Source of the DNA: DATJPY01 sp035506135
Lineage (GTDB): Bacteria > Myxococcota_A > UBA9160 > PR03
DNA length: 64,000 nt
Direction: 5' to 3'
Assembly: GCA_035506135.1 (NCBI GenBank)
Contig: DATJPY010000031.1
Coordinates: 124,001 to 188,000, forward strand
A program made the position numbers and the translations under genes. Below, one piece after another: positions 51,059 to 60,273 of the stretch. Under the pieces are notes generated by a model. That model was not told the DNA's origin and did no database searches. It worked only from the letters and a program-made list of their open reading frames with translations. Each line of letters opens with the position of its first letter. The stretch's first letter is position 1.

Positions 51059-51862
51059 ATGGATCTCCGCACGCGCGCTCGCAAGCTCGGCCCGCGCGCC
51101 TTCGCGCGCTGGATCCTGCTGAAGCGCATCGGCAAGCTCTCGTTCCGGCGCATCGACGAGATCCTGGCGTCGCAGTCGCTGGTCGGCGACCCCACCGTCT
51201 TCGATCCGCAGCTCTTCCCGTGGGTGGCGGAGCTCGAGGCGGACTGGAAGAAGGTCCGCGAGGAGCTCGACGTGCTGCTGCAGCACCGCGAGCTCCTGCG
51301 CAATCTGCAGGACATCCAGCCCGATCAGACGAAGGTCTCGCCCGATGACAAGTGGAAGGCCTTCGTGCTCTACGGCTATGGGATCCGCTCGGAGCGCGGC
51401 TGCGCGCGCTGCCCCGAGACCGCGAAGCTGCTCGAGCGCGTGCCCGGAATGACGTCCGCCTGGTTCTCGATCCTGGCGCCGGGCAAGCACATCCCGCGCC
51501 ACGCCGGAATCACCAAGGGAGTGATCCGCGCCCATCTCGCGCTCAAGGTGCCGCAGCGGGCGGAGCGCGTGCGCATGCAGGTGGGCGGTGCGACGTGCCA
51601 CTGGCGCGAAGGCCACTGCCTGCTCTTCGACGACAGCCGCAAGCACGAGGTGTGGAACGACACCGACGAGGAGCGCGTCGTGCTGATCTTCGACTTCGTG
51701 CGGCCGATGCGCTGGCCCGGCCGCGCCGCCTTCCGCGTGCAGCAGTGGATGCTGCGGCTCTCACCGTTCGTGCGCGACGCGCGCAGGAACCAGATCGCCT
51801 GGGAGGACCGCATCCTCGAGGCGCTCGAGGAGCGGCCCGGCGCCGCGGCGGCGCCGCACTGA
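51059..51862 (+). CDS. Aspartyl/asparaginyl beta-hydroxylase-type dioxygenase
   Basis: A 267-residue 2-oxoglutarate/Fe(II) oxygenase of the AspH family. The Fe-ligand and substrate motifs are HIPRHAGITKGVIRAHLALKVP, then LFDDSRKHEVWNDTDEERVVLIFDFVRP. N-terminal ~90 residues are helical and basic. Bacterial members modify lipid A (LpxO) or peptides and proteins. LpxO-like function is possible given the lipid theme nearby, but this is inference. The ATG has GGCGAG upstream; a TATCGT -10-like element is at 51025-51030. Confidence 0.85.
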   Translation: MDLRTRARKLGPRAFARWILLKRIGKLSFRRIDEILASQSLVGDPTVFDPQLFPWVAELEADWKKVREELDVLLQHRELLRNLQDIQPDQTKVSPDDKWKAFVLYGYGIRSERGCARCPETAKLLERVPGMTSAWFSILAPGKHIPRHAGITKGVIRAHLALKVPQRAERVRMQVGGATCHWREGHCLLFDDSRKHEVWNDTDEERVVLIFDFVRPMRWPGRAAFRVQQWMLRLSPFVRDARRNQIAWEDRILEALEERPGAAAAPH

Positions 51863-51872
51863 GCGCCGGCCC

Positions 51873-52889
51873 ATGGCGGTGACGCTGGTCACCGGCGCCA
51901 CGTCGGAGATCGGCAGCAGCCTCGCTCGGCGCATCGCCGCGCACGGCGATCCGGTGGCCGTGCTGGCGCGCCGCCGCGAGCGCCTCGATGCGCTCGTCGC
52001 GGAGATCGAGCGCGCCGGGGGCCGCGCGCTGGCGGTCGCCTGCGACGTCACGGACCGCGAGGCGGTCGCGGGCGCGGTTCGCGAGGTCGAGCACCGGCTC
52101 GGACCCGTCGAGTGCCTGGTCGCGAACGCGGGCGGCGGCGAGCCGACCTTCGTCGACGGCTTCCGCGCCGCCGACGTCGAGGCCGCGCTCCAGCTCAACG
52201 CCGTGGGCGTGGCGAACTGCATCGAGGCCGTGCTGCCCGGGATGCTGGCGCGCGGCTCGGGTCAGCTCGTCGCCACCGGGAGCCTAGCGGGCGAGCGCGG
52301 CCTCCCGACCGCGGCCGCCTACTCCGCCGCCAAGGCGGCGCTCCGCAACCTGATGGAGAGCCTGCGCATCGATCTCCGCGGCCGCGGAGTGGCAGTCACG
52401 CTGATCGCGCTCGGGCCGGTGCGGCGAAAGGAGAAGAGCAAGAAGCCGAGGGCGCTCTCGATGGACCTCGAGGCGGCCACGGCCCGGATGCACCGGGCGA
52501 TCCTCGAGCGAGCGCCGCAGCCCGCGTTCCCGCGCGTCCCGGCGCTCGGGGTGGCGCTGCTCCGGGCCCTGCCGGCCGCGCTCGGCGATCGCCTGCTCGC
52601 CGGCCGGGGCCGCAAGCCCAAGCCCGAATCCAGCCCGAGCGGCGCGCGTCGAAGGCCGCGAGATCCCGCGCACGAGGAGTCCCCATGTCGGCGATCCGGC
52701 TCATCCTGGCAACGGCCCTGCTCTGCGTCGCGACCGTCGCCTCCGCGGATCCGCCCGCCGCCGGCGGGCCGCCGGACGAGTCGTCCGCCGCCGGCGAGGC
52801 GGGGCCGCCGGGCGCGGTGCCGCCGCATCCGGGCGCGACCCGCCGCTATCCGTCGCGGGGCCGGCTCGGCATCGAGGTGCAGCCGATGA
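51873..52889 (+). CDS. Short-chain dehydrogenase with long C-terminal read-on
   Basis: A 338-codon frame. Residues 1-250 form an SDR with VTGATSEIGSSLARR, NAGGGEPTF, ATGSLAGERGLP and the active-site YSAAK. The remaining ~85 residues are an Arg/Pro/Ser-rich tail with no family match. From about residue 271 the frame overlaps the PDZ gene by 205 bases in another frame. A short-chain enzyme would end near 250-260, so the stop may have been lost by a frameshift or sequencing error. Neighbouring families include DltE/YqjQ-like oxidoreductases. Confidence 0.8.
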   Translation: MAVTLVTGATSEIGSSLARRIAAHGDPVAVLARRRERLDALVAEIERAGGRALAVACDVTDREAVAGAVREVEHRLGPVECLVANAGGGEPTFVDGFRAADVEAALQLNAVGVANCIEAVLPGMLARGSGQLVATGSLAGERGLPTAAAYSAAKAALRNLMESLRIDLRGRGVAVTLIALGPVRRKEKSKKPRALSMDLEAATARMHRAILERAPQPAFPRVPALGVALLRALPAALGDRLLAGRGRKPKPESSPSGARRRPRDPAHEESPCRRSGSSWQRPCSASRPSPPRIRPPPAGRRTSRPPPARRGRRARCRRIRARPAAIRRGAGSASRCSR

Positions 52890-53341
52890 CGACGGAGCTG
52901 CGCGAGTTCTTCTCCGCACCCGCGGAGGCGGGCGTGCTGGTCGTCCACATCGAGGCGGGCCGCGCCGGGCAGCAGGCCGGCATCGCGGTCGGCGACGTCC
53001 TGGTGTCGGTCTCGGGCAGCCCGATCGAGCGCCCGATCGATCTGATCGCCGCGGTCGCGCGCACACCGGCGGGTGGCAAGCTCCCGATCGAGCTCCTGCA
53101 CAAGGGGGAGACGCGGAGCGTCGAGGTCGCGCCCGAGGGCGACCCGATCGCCGACTTCCCGCGGCCCGGCGGCGGCTGGCACGGTCGCGCCGGCGATCCC
53201 GATCCGCCGCGCGGCTCGCACGAGCTGCCGCCCGACGTGATGCGCCGCCTCGACGACATCGAGCAGCGTCTCCAGAAGCTCGAGCAGGCGCCCGGCACCC
53301 CGCACAGCCGGGCGGACTCGCCGGAACCCGCGATCGCCTGA
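52685..53341 (+). CDS. Exported PDZ-domain protein with C-terminal coiled coil
   Basis: A 218-residue secreted protein. The signal peptide MSAIRLILATALLCVATVAS is followed by a Pro/Gly-rich stretch. The PDZ domain (about 55-145) has GRLGIEVQPM and GVLVVHIEAGRAGQQAGIAVGDVLVSV, as in HtrA or DegS accessory domains. The C-terminus has a short coiled-coil-like heptad (VMRRLDDIEQRLQKLEQ). No protease domain. It may tether a protease or act in envelope quality control. Its start lies inside the preceding SDR frame. Confidence 0.88.
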   Translation: MSAIRLILATALLCVATVASADPPAAGGPPDESSAAGEAGPPGAVPPHPGATRRYPSRGRLGIEVQPMTTELREFFSAPAEAGVLVVHIEAGRAGQQAGIAVGDVLVSVSGSPIERPIDLIAAVARTPAGGKLPIELLHKGETRSVEVAPEGDPIADFPRPGGGWHGRAGDPDPPRGSHELPPDVMRRLDDIEQRLQKLEQAPGTPHSRADSPEPAIA

Positions 53342-53423
53342 TTTCCGCTCGCGGTCGTCCCCGTCTCGCCCGTGGTAGGTTTCTCGGACCACGCGATCGA
53401 CCGTACGGAGCGAGGTGGGAGGG

Positions 53424-55979
53424 ATGAAGGAGCGGCTGCTCGGCGCCATCGCGCCGCTGTTCGGTGCCGGCCTCTTCGGCCTCGCGCTCTGGATCCTGCA
53501 CCGCGAGCTCTCGACGACGCGCCTCGAGGACGTCCTCGCGCACCTGCACGCCATCCCGCGCGCGCGCGTCGCGTGGGCGATCGCGCTCACCGTGGTCGGC
53601 TACCTGGTGCTGACCGGCTACGACCTGCTCGCGTTCCGCTACATCGGCAACGCCCTGGCCCGCGGCAAGGTCGTGTTCGCGTCGTTCATCGGCTTCGTCT
53701 TCAGCCACAACGTGGGCCTTTCGTTCTTCGGCGGCAGCGCGGTGCGCTACCGCATCCTCTCGAGCTTCGGCGTCTCGCCCGGCGACATCGCGCGGGTCAT
53801 CACCTTCAACCTGTTCACGTTCTGGCTGGGCTTCCTGTCGCTCGGCGGCGCCGTCCTGATCTTCGCGCCGATCTCGGTGCCGCGCTCGCTCCACGTCGTG
53901 TTCACCACCAGCCGGCCGATCGGCGCCGCGCTGCTCGCGGCCTTCGCGGGATGCCTCGTCGCCAGCGCGTGGCGCCGCGAGCCGATCCGCCTCGGCGGAT
54001 TCGAGTTCGCGCTGCCGCGGCCCGAGATGACGCTGGCGCAGACGCTCCTCTCGGCCGTCGACTGGGCGCTCGCGGCGTCGGTCCTCTACGTCCTGCTTCC
54101 CCACGCGCATCACCTCACCGCCGGCCGCTTCCTCGGCATCTTCCTGCTCGCGCAGGTGATCGGACTCGCGAGCCACGTGCCCGGCGGCCTCGGCGTCTTC
54201 GAGTCGGTGATGGTGCTCCTGCTCGCGCCGTACCTGTCGGGCGACGTCGCGCTGGGCTCCGTGCTCGCCTATCGCGTGGTCTACTACCTGGCGCCGCTGG
54301 CGGTTGGCATCGCGGCGCTCGCCGGCTACGAGCTTCGCGAGCGGCGCCATCACTTCGCGCGCGCGCAGGACCTGGTGGCGCTCTGGTTCCCCGCGCTGGT
54401 GCCGCCCGTGCTCGCCGTCGGAACCTTTGCGGGCGGCGTGATCCTGCTCGTGTCCGGTGCCACGCCGGCGGCGCCCGGGCGCATGGAGGGCCTGGCGCGC
54501 CTGATCCCGCTCCCGGTGATGGAGGTCTCGCATCTGCTCGGCAGCGCCATCGGCGTCGGGCTCCTGCTCCTGGCGCGCGCGCTGCAGCAGCGCGTCGACG
54601 CCGCTTACCTGCTCTCGCTGGCGTTGCTCGCGACCGGGTCGCTGGTGTCGCTGCTGAAGGGATTCGACTACGAGGAGGCCAGCTACCTCGCGCTGCTCTT
54701 CCTCGCGCTGCTTCCCTGCCGCGGCTACTTCCACCGCAGGAGCTCGCTGCTCTCGCAGGCCTTCTCGTTCGAGTGGATCATCGGCATCGCGGGCGTGGTG
54801 ATCGGGACCGGGATGCTGGTGCTGCTCGCCTATCGCGACGTCGCCTACGCGCACGAGCTGTGGTGGCGCTTCGACCTGTCGAGCCACGCCTCGCGCTCGC
54901 TGCGCGCCCTGCTCGCCGCCTCGGTGGTGCTGGCCGCCTACGCGCTCGCGCGGCTCTTGCGCCCCGCCGCCCCGATCGTCGTCGGGCCGAGCGAGGAGGA
55001 CGTGAAACGCGCGCTGCCGGTGATCGACGCGTCGCCGCGCGCGAGCTCGCACCTCGCGCTGCTCGGCGACAAGCAGCTCATGTTCAGCGACGACGGCAAG
55101 GCCTTCCTGATGTACGGCGTCGCGCGGGGATCCTGGATCTCGATGGGCGACCCCGTCGGGCCGGCCGAGCAACGGCGCGAGCTCGCCTGGCGCTTCCGCG
55201 AGATGGCCGACCAGCACGGCGGCCGCGCAGTCTTCTACGAGGTCACCGACGAGGATCTGCCGGTCTATCTCGAGCTCGGCCTCTCGCTCCGCAAGCTCGG
55301 CGAGGAGGCGCGGGTGCCGCTCGAGGACTTCACGCTCGAGGGGAGCCAGCGGCGCGGCCAGCGCCAGACGGTGAGCCGCATGGTCCGCGACGGCTGCTCG
55401 TTCGAGCTGGTACGCGCCGAGGGAGTGCCCGCGATCCTCGACGAGCTCGCCGCCATCTCGGACGCCTGGCTGGCCGAGAAGAACACCCGCGAGAAGCGCT
55501 TCTCCCTCGGCCGCTTCGATCCCGACTACCTGCGCCTGCTGCCGATCGGCGTGGTCCGGCGCGACGCCGACATCGTCGCGTTCGCGAACGTATGGCCGTG
55601 CCGCGGCCGGGAGGAGCTGTCGATCGACCTGATGCGGCACCGGCCCGACGCGCCCGCCGGCTCGATGGAGTACCTCTTCACCGAGCTGATGCTGTGGGGC
55701 CACAACCAGGGCTATCGCTGGTTCAGCCTCGGGATGGCGCCGCTCTCCGGCTTCGAGCACCACCGGCTGGCGCCGCTCTGGAACCGGCTCGGTGCGCTGC
55801 TCTTCCGCTACGGCGAGAACTTCTACAACTTCCGCGGGCTGCGCTCGTTCAAGGACAAGTTCCACCCGGTGTGGGAGCCGCGCTTCCTCGCCTCACCGGG
55901 AGGGCTGAGCGTGCCGCTCGTCCTGACCCACGTCGCCTCGCTGGTGTCGGGCGGTGTGTCGGGCGTCGTGACCAAGTGA
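53424..55979 (+). CDS. mprF: Phosphatidylglycerol lysyltransferase/flippase (MprF)
   Basis: An 851-residue MprF. The N-terminal half has the flippase helices (FASFIGFVFSHNVGLSFFGGSAVRYR, GLASHVPGGLGVFESVM, LLKGFDYEEASYLALL). The C-terminal synthase is GNAT-like (DUF2156), with YGVARGSWISMGDPVGP, FYEVTDEDLPVYLELGLS, MGMAPL-like LGMAPLSGFE and RSFKDKFHPVWEPRF. It transfers lysine from Lys-tRNA to phosphatidylglycerol and flips it outward, giving resistance to cationic peptides. ATG at 53424 has GAGGTGGGAGGG before it. The 3' end overlaps the convergent acvB gene by 87 bases. Confidence 0.95.
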   Translation: MKERLLGAIAPLFGAGLFGLALWILHRELSTTRLEDVLAHLHAIPRARVAWAIALTVVGYLVLTGYDLLAFRYIGNALARGKVVFASFIGFVFSHNVGLSFFGGSAVRYRILSSFGVSPGDIARVITFNLFTFWLGFLSLGGAVLIFAPISVPRSLHVVFTTSRPIGAALLAAFAGCLVASAWRREPIRLGGFEFALPRPEMTLAQTLLSAVDWALAASVLYVLLPHAHHLTAGRFLGIFLLAQVIGLASHVPGGLGVFESVMVLLLAPYLSGDVALGSVLAYRVVYYLAPLAVGIAALAGYELRERRHHFARAQDLVALWFPALVPPVLAVGTFAGGVILLVSGATPAAPGRMEGLARLIPLPVMEVSHLLGSAIGVGLLLLARALQQRVDAAYLLSLALLATGSLVSLLKGFDYEEASYLALLFLALLPCRGYFHRRSSLLSQAFSFEWIIGIAGVVIGTGMLVLLAYRDVAYAHELWWRFDLSSHASRSLRALLAASVVLAAYALARLLRPAAPIVVGPSEEDVKRALPVIDASPRASSHLALLGDKQLMFSDDGKAFLMYGVARGSWISMGDPVGPAEQRRELAWRFREMADQHGGRAVFYEVTDEDLPVYLELGLSLRKLGEEARVPLEDFTLEGSQRRGQRQTVSRMVRDGCSFELVRAEGVPAILDELAAISDAWLAEKNTREKRFSLGRFDPDYLRLLPIGVVRRDADIVAFANVWPCRGREELSIDLMRHRPDAPAGSMEYLFTELMLWGHNQGYRWFSLGMAPLSGFEHHRLAPLWNRLGALLFRYGENFYNFRGLRSFKDKFHPVWEPRFLASPGGLSVPLVLTHVASLVSGGVSGVVTK

Positions 55980-57350
55980 CGCCACCCGCCGCCGCGCGCC
56001 CTCCAGGATCCGGCGCGCCAGCGCGTCGTAGTCGCCGTCGAAGTGGTGGCCGCCTCCCGTCTTCACGATCTCGGTCTTGGAGAGCGCCGGGTCCGGGCAC
56101 AGCGAGTCCTCCTCCTCCTCGCCGTAGAAGCACTGGATCAGGGCCGGATCGATGCGCAGCAGCTCGGGCAGCACGTCGAGCGCCCCCTCGCCGGAAGGCG
56201 TCGCGCCCAGCCAGCCCGTGACCTTGATCTCGAAGCTCGCCTTCCCCTCGAGCCCGAGCAGCGCAATGAGGGCGATCGACTTGCGATCGCTCTCCGGCAG
56301 CCGGTTCACGGCGAACGGGAGCACGCTCGCGCCGAACGAGTAGCCGATCAGGATCGCGCGCTTGGCTCCGAACGCCTCGCGATAGTGCTCGAGGATCGCC
56401 GCGAGGTCCTTCGCCATCTGGTCCGGCGACTGCTCCTCCCAGAAGTAACGGAGCGAGTCGACGCCGACGACCGGCACGCCGCTCTGCGCCAGCCGCTCGC
56501 CGATCTCCTTGTCGAGGTCGCGCCAGCCGCCGTCGCCCGAGTAGATCACCGCGAAGAGATCGCCGCCGGGCTTGTCCGCGGGGATCTCGATGAGCGGCAG
56601 GTCGTCGAGCGTCTGCTCGGTCTCCGGGGCCTCGAGGATCGGGCGCAGCAGCGCGACGAGCCGCTCCTCCGGGGTCCCGGTGGAGCGCCGCTTGCCGATC
56701 ACCGAGTGGGGATCGGCCAGCGCGGCGAGCTTGGGCGCCAGCGGATTGCGAGCGTCGACACGCCACCAGCCGGGCAGATGCGGCCGCGGCCCGTAGCTGA
56801 AGCCGTGTCCCTTCGGACCCGGGCGCGACGGGGCGCCCTCGCACAGGGCGACCTTCGTCGAGACGGCCTTGGCGGGATCGACGCTCACCGCGCCGGCCAC
56901 CGTCGCCGCGGGCGACTGGGCCAGGGCGGCGTAGGCGAGCGTGCCTCCCGCGCCGATGCCGGCCAGGATCGGCGAGTGGTAGCGGCTCACGCGCATCTCG
57001 CGCTGCAGCCGCTGCGAGAGGTCCTCGATCTCCGACAGCAGATAGTGGCAGCCGTCGTCGCTCTCGCGCAGGCCGCGCTCGTACTCGGCGAGGTCGACTC
57101 CGACCACCGCCGCACCATCGGCGACGAGCTCCTGCGCCGCGCGGCCAAGGGCTCGGCTCCAGCCCGATTCGTCGGAGAACAGGAAGACGAGCGCGTGCGG
57201 CGGGTCGTCGGGGCGGAAGATCCGGATTCGCCCGAAGCGCCCCTCTTCTCGCTCGTCGCCTCCGCTCCCGCTGGAGCAGGCGACCGCGACGAGCACGATC
57301 GCCAGGCCGACCCGCACGGCTCGGCGCGGCGCGTTCCGGGTGTGGAGCAC
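55893..57350 (-). CDS. acvB: AcvB/VirJ-family lysyl-phosphatidylglycerol hydrolase (lipoprotein)
   Basis: A 485-residue AcvB-type alpha/beta-hydrolase. The N-terminus has a lipobox-like VAVACSSG after a hydrophobic stretch. The first half has the family's two-hydrolase layout (LVFLFSDESGWSRALGRAAQEL). The second has DLFAVIYSGDGGWRDLDKEIGERL, VPVVGVDSLRYFW, LIGYSFGASVLPF (Ser nucleophile) and GGGHHFDGDYDALARRIL (His). In Agrobacterium and Pseudomonas, AcvB removes lysine from LPG made by MprF. Here it is encoded opposite mprF and 17 bases after batD, so it may belong to the Bat operon transcript. The start is GTG; no SD was seen. Confidence 0.88.
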   Translation of the reverse strand: MLHTRNAPRRAVRVGLAIVLVAVACSSGSGGDEREEGRFGRIRIFRPDDPPHALVFLFSDESGWSRALGRAAQELVADGAAVVGVDLAEYERGLRESDDGCHYLLSEIEDLSQRLQREMRVSRYHSPILAGIGAGGTLAYAALAQSPAATVAGAVSVDPAKAVSTKVALCEGAPSRPGPKGHGFSYGPRPHLPGWWRVDARNPLAPKLAALADPHSVIGKRRSTGTPEERLVALLRPILEAPETEQTLDDLPLIEIPADKPGGDLFAVIYSGDGGWRDLDKEIGERLAQSGVPVVGVDSLRYFWEEQSPDQMAKDLAAILEHYREAFGAKRAILIGYSFGASVLPFAVNRLPESDRKSIALIALLGLEGKASFEIKVTGWLGATPSGEGALDVLPELLRIDPALIQCFYGEEEEDSLCPDPALSKTEIVKTGGGHHFDGDYDALARRILEGARRRVASLGHDARHTARHQRGDVGQDERHAQPSR

Positions 57351-57367
57351 GACGCATTGTTCATCTT

Positions 57368-58600
57368 CTACAGGTGACGCACCAGCTCCTCGACGCGCTG
57401 GACGTCGGGTGGATCTTCCGCTCGCCTCGCGAAGCGGGCGCGGTCGAGCCGGGCGAGCGCATCGGCGGCCTCCCGCAGCGCTTGGTCGCGGCTGCCACGC
57501 GCGAGGATCTCCTCGGCCGAGAGGGCGCGCGTTCCGGGGAGCCGCGCGTCGAGTCCCGCGCGCAGTGCAGCCGCCAGCGCGGCCGACGTCTCGCCTGCGT
57601 CGCCTCGCGCGAACGCCTGCGCGGCTCGGGCCAGGTGGGGAGCTGCGGCGCGGCGCGGTGCCCGGCGCCACAGCGCGATCCGCACCGCCGAGAGACAGGT
57701 CGCGGCCGCGGCCAGCGCGAGCGCGCCGCCGAGCGCCCAGCGCCAGCCGCCGCCCGATCCCTCGAGCGGACGGTCCGCCGGCGCGGGCTCCGGCAGGCGC
57801 GGGCCCGCGAGGGGTGGCTCCGGATCGACGCGCACCTCGAGCGCCGGCGCCTCGCTCACCCGATAGGCGCCGGCCTCGGGGTCGTACCACGACACGTGCA
57901 GCGGCGGAACCACGAGCGATCCCTCGCGGCGCGGTACGAGCTCATAGGGGAAGCTGCGGCGCGCGACCAGCACGCGGCCCGCGTCGAGCGTCAGCGACGG
58001 CGGGCGCGGATGGACGTCGACGCCGTCGAGCTGGGGCAGGCCGGGCGCGGCCGCCCAGGCGTTGCCGGCGCCGGAGACCGTCACGCTCAGCGAGACCGTC
58101 TCGCCGACCCCGACGCGCTCCGCGGAGACGCTCGACGCGATCTCGATCGGTCCGACCACCCCGCTGAAGTCGGCCGGCCGGCCATGGCTCGGCAGGGGCT
58201 CGACCCGGAGACGAGCGCCCGGCACCTCCACCTCGACCGGCTCGCCGGTGCCATCGCCCGTGCTGCAGGCGAGCCGCGCGGCCGGGATCTCGAGGTCGCC
58301 GCTGCGCGCGGGGAAGAGCGCGCGCCGCTCCTCGTAGACCAGCCGGTGCGGGCTGACGTCACCGATGCCCGGGTCGGGAGAGGTCCCCGGCAGCCATTCG
58401 GCGCGCAGCGACGGAAACGAGGGTGGATCGACCCACGTGACGTTCGACACGTCGGTGCGTCGCAGGATCCGAACCCGGTAGAGCACCTGCTGGCCGACCA
58501 CGGCCTGCGCCGGCTCGAGCGACACCGAAGCGAGACAGGGGGCATCGTCGGCCCTCGCGCTGGCGGCGACGAGAGCGAGGGCGAGCATCACCCTCACCAT
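57368..58600 (-). CDS. batD: BatD-like protein
   Basis: A 410-residue membrane protein. A signal peptide is followed by two beta-rich domains (about 25-115 and 120-245). The first has SVSLEPAQAVVGQQVLYRVRI and YEERRALFPARSGDLEIPAA; the second has VGVGETVSLSVTVSGAGN and FPYELVPRREGSLVVPPLHVSWYDP, the BatD pattern. A C-terminal helix (about 283-305) then precedes a cytoplasmic helical domain. In Bacteroides and relatives BatD acts with BatA-C in aerotolerance or stress. The start overlaps the batB/batC stop by 7 bases. Confidence 0.85.
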   Translation of the reverse strand: MVRVMLALALVAASARADDAPCLASVSLEPAQAVVGQQVLYRVRILRRTDVSNVTWVDPPSFPSLRAEWLPGTSPDPGIGDVSPHRLVYEERRALFPARSGDLEIPAARLACSTGDGTGEPVEVEVPGARLRVEPLPSHGRPADFSGVVGPIEIASSVSAERVGVGETVSLSVTVSGAGNAWAAAPGLPQLDGVDVHPRPPSLTLDAGRVLVARRSFPYELVPRREGSLVVPPLHVSWYDPEAGAYRVSEAPALEVRVDPEPPLAGPRLPEPAPADRPLEGSGGGWRWALGGALALAAAATCLSAVRIALWRRAPRRAAAPHLARAAQAFARGDAGETSAALAAALRAGLDARLPGTRALSAEEILARGSRDQALREAADALARLDRARFARRAEDPPDVQRVEELVRHL

Positions 58601-60273
58601 TGCGGCAGCCCGTCGCTCGGCCGCGCGGGTGCCCGCTCGCCCCGCGTTGCGCTCTGGAGCGAGAGGTCCGCCCGGTCGCCGACGGCGTCGAGCCAGGAGG
58701 CGAGCTGCTGCGCATCGAGCTGCGGCGCGAACCCGCGCGCCGGATCGGTTCCGCCGGGCGCCGCCGGCTGCGGGTGCTCGCGGTCCCGGGCGCGCTCGGC
58801 CGGCTCGGGTCGCTCTCGTGGCTCTGCAGCGGCCGCGTGCCGCGAGTCGCTCGCGTCGGTGGGAGGAGGCTTCGGCGGCGCCGCACGGAGCGCGCGAAGC
58901 GTCCACTCGAGGTTGAAGCGGGCGCGTGTGTCGGACGGATCGAGCGCGAGCGCGTCGAAGAAGGCGTCGCGGGCCGCGGCGAGGTCGCCCTGCTCGAGCG
59001 CGAGCACGCCGAGGTCGTAGTAGGCGAGGGCGGCGAGCGCGGGGTCGCGGGCGCCGAGGGCAGCCGCCAGCAGCGCGCGGCGCGCCTCGTCGGGGTGCGC
59101 TCCCTCGGCGCGGGCCACGCCGAGCGCGAGCAGGAGGCGCGGATCGCCTGGCCGCTCGCGCAAGCGCGCCTCGAGCCCGGCCGCCGTGCGCTCGGCCTCT
59201 CGGGCGCTCGCCTCGCCCGGCGCAGGGCCACCGGGAGCGGCTCCGATCGCGCCGAGCGCAAGCAGGAGCAACGCGCCGCGGCGCGCCTCCCTCGGCGCCG
59301 CGCCGAGCCACACCCCCTCGAGACACAGGAGCACGTAGGCCAGGACCGCGAGCGGCACGACGCGGCTCGCCGGAACGCGCCGAGAGACCGGCTCCTCGGG
59401 GCTCGCGCCCGGCCGTCCGGCGTCGCGGCGGATCGCGTCGCGGAGCGCTTCGAGGTCGACGTCGCCCCAGCGGTCGGCCGCGAAGAAGGCACCATCGGTC
59501 GCTCCCGCGAGCCGGGCCAGCCGCGCGGCGTCGCGGCGCGACACGACCGGGCGGCCGGCGGTATCGAGCAGCGGGACTCCCGAGTCCGGAACCTGCGCGC
59601 CCGCCTCGCTCCCGAGCCCGACTGCGACGACGCGCACGCCGCCGTGCACCGCCAGCTCGTCGCCGACCGGCCGGCCCGCCACCGGGTCCTCGCCGTCCGA
59701 GAGCACCACGACGACGCGCGGCCGGTCGCCGCCGTCGAACGCCCCGATCGCGGCACCGATGCCGGCGGCCAGGTCCGAGCCGCGCTGCTGCAGGAGCTCG
59801 CCGTCGAGCGCCGGCACGAGATCCGACAGCGCATCGGTGTCGCGGGTCAGCGGGGTCAGCAGCACCCCACGGCCCGCGAAGGCCGCGAGCGCCAGGCGAT
59901 CCTCGGGCGCCGCGCGCTCGAGCAGTGCGGCCGCGATCTCGCGCGCCCGCGTGAGCCGCGACGGCGCCACGTCCGCGGCATCCATGCTGCGCGACACGTC
60001 GAGGAGCAGCACCACGTCGACGCCCGAGGCTGCGACCCGCACCGTCTCGAACCCGGCGCGCGGCCCGAGCGCGGCGAGGCCGAGGACGGCCAGCGCCGCG
60101 ACCAGGACGAGGTCGCCCGCGAGGCGCCGGGCACCGATCGAATGCGCGTCCCCGAGCAGCCGGCGCGCGCGCCGCCGCACTGCGAGCCACGACCCGACGG
60201 CGCAGGCCGCCGCCAGGGCGACACCGATCGCCGTCGGCAGGGCCCACTCGGGATGTGCGAGCCCGGGGCTCAC
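58594..60273 (-). CDS. BatB-BatC fusion (VWA plus TPR)
   Basis: A 559-residue fusion. The N-terminus is a BatB-like VWA protein with two helices (about 10-30 and 48-67), the MIDAS-type LLLDVSRSMDAADV and VVVLSDGEDP, and a third helix (near 310-330). It continues into TPR repeats typical of BatC (about 390-460: DPRLLLALGVARAEGAHPDEARRALL, ALAYYDLGVLALEQGDLAAAR), ending in a Pro/Arg-rich tail. Separate batB and batC are usual in Bacteroidetes. The GTG overlaps the batA stop. Confidence 0.88.
   Translation of the reverse strand: MSPGLAHPEWALPTAIGVALAAACAVGSWLAVRRRARRLLGDAHSIGARRLAGDLVLVAALAVLGLAALGPRAGFETVRVAASGVDVVLLLDVSRSMDAADVAPSRLTRAREIAAALLERAAPEDRLALAAFAGRGVLLTPLTRDTDALSDLVPALDGELLQQRGSDLAAGIGAAIGAFDGGDRPRVVVVLSDGEDPVAGRPVGDELAVHGGVRVVAVGLGSEAGAQVPDSGVPLLDTAGRPVVSRRDAARLARLAGATDGAFFAADRWGDVDLEALRDAIRRDAGRPGASPEEPVSRRVPASRVVPLAVLAYVLLCLEGVWLGAAPREARRGALLLLALGAIGAAPGGPAPGEASAREAERTAAGLEARLRERPGDPRLLLALGVARAEGAHPDEARRALLAAALGARDPALAALAYYDLGVLALEQGDLAAARDAFFDALALDPSDTRARFNLEWTLRALRAAPPKPPPTDASDSRHAAAAEPRERPEPAERARDREHPQPAAPGGTDPARGFAPQLDAQQLASWLDAVGDRADLSLQSATRGERAPARPSDGLPQW

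Noticed and set aside
52701..55865. Reverse-strand open frame of about 1050 codons opposite mprF
   Set aside because: Arg/Glu/His-rich composition typical of the antisense frame of GC-rich genes; the mprF frame has clear homology throughout.
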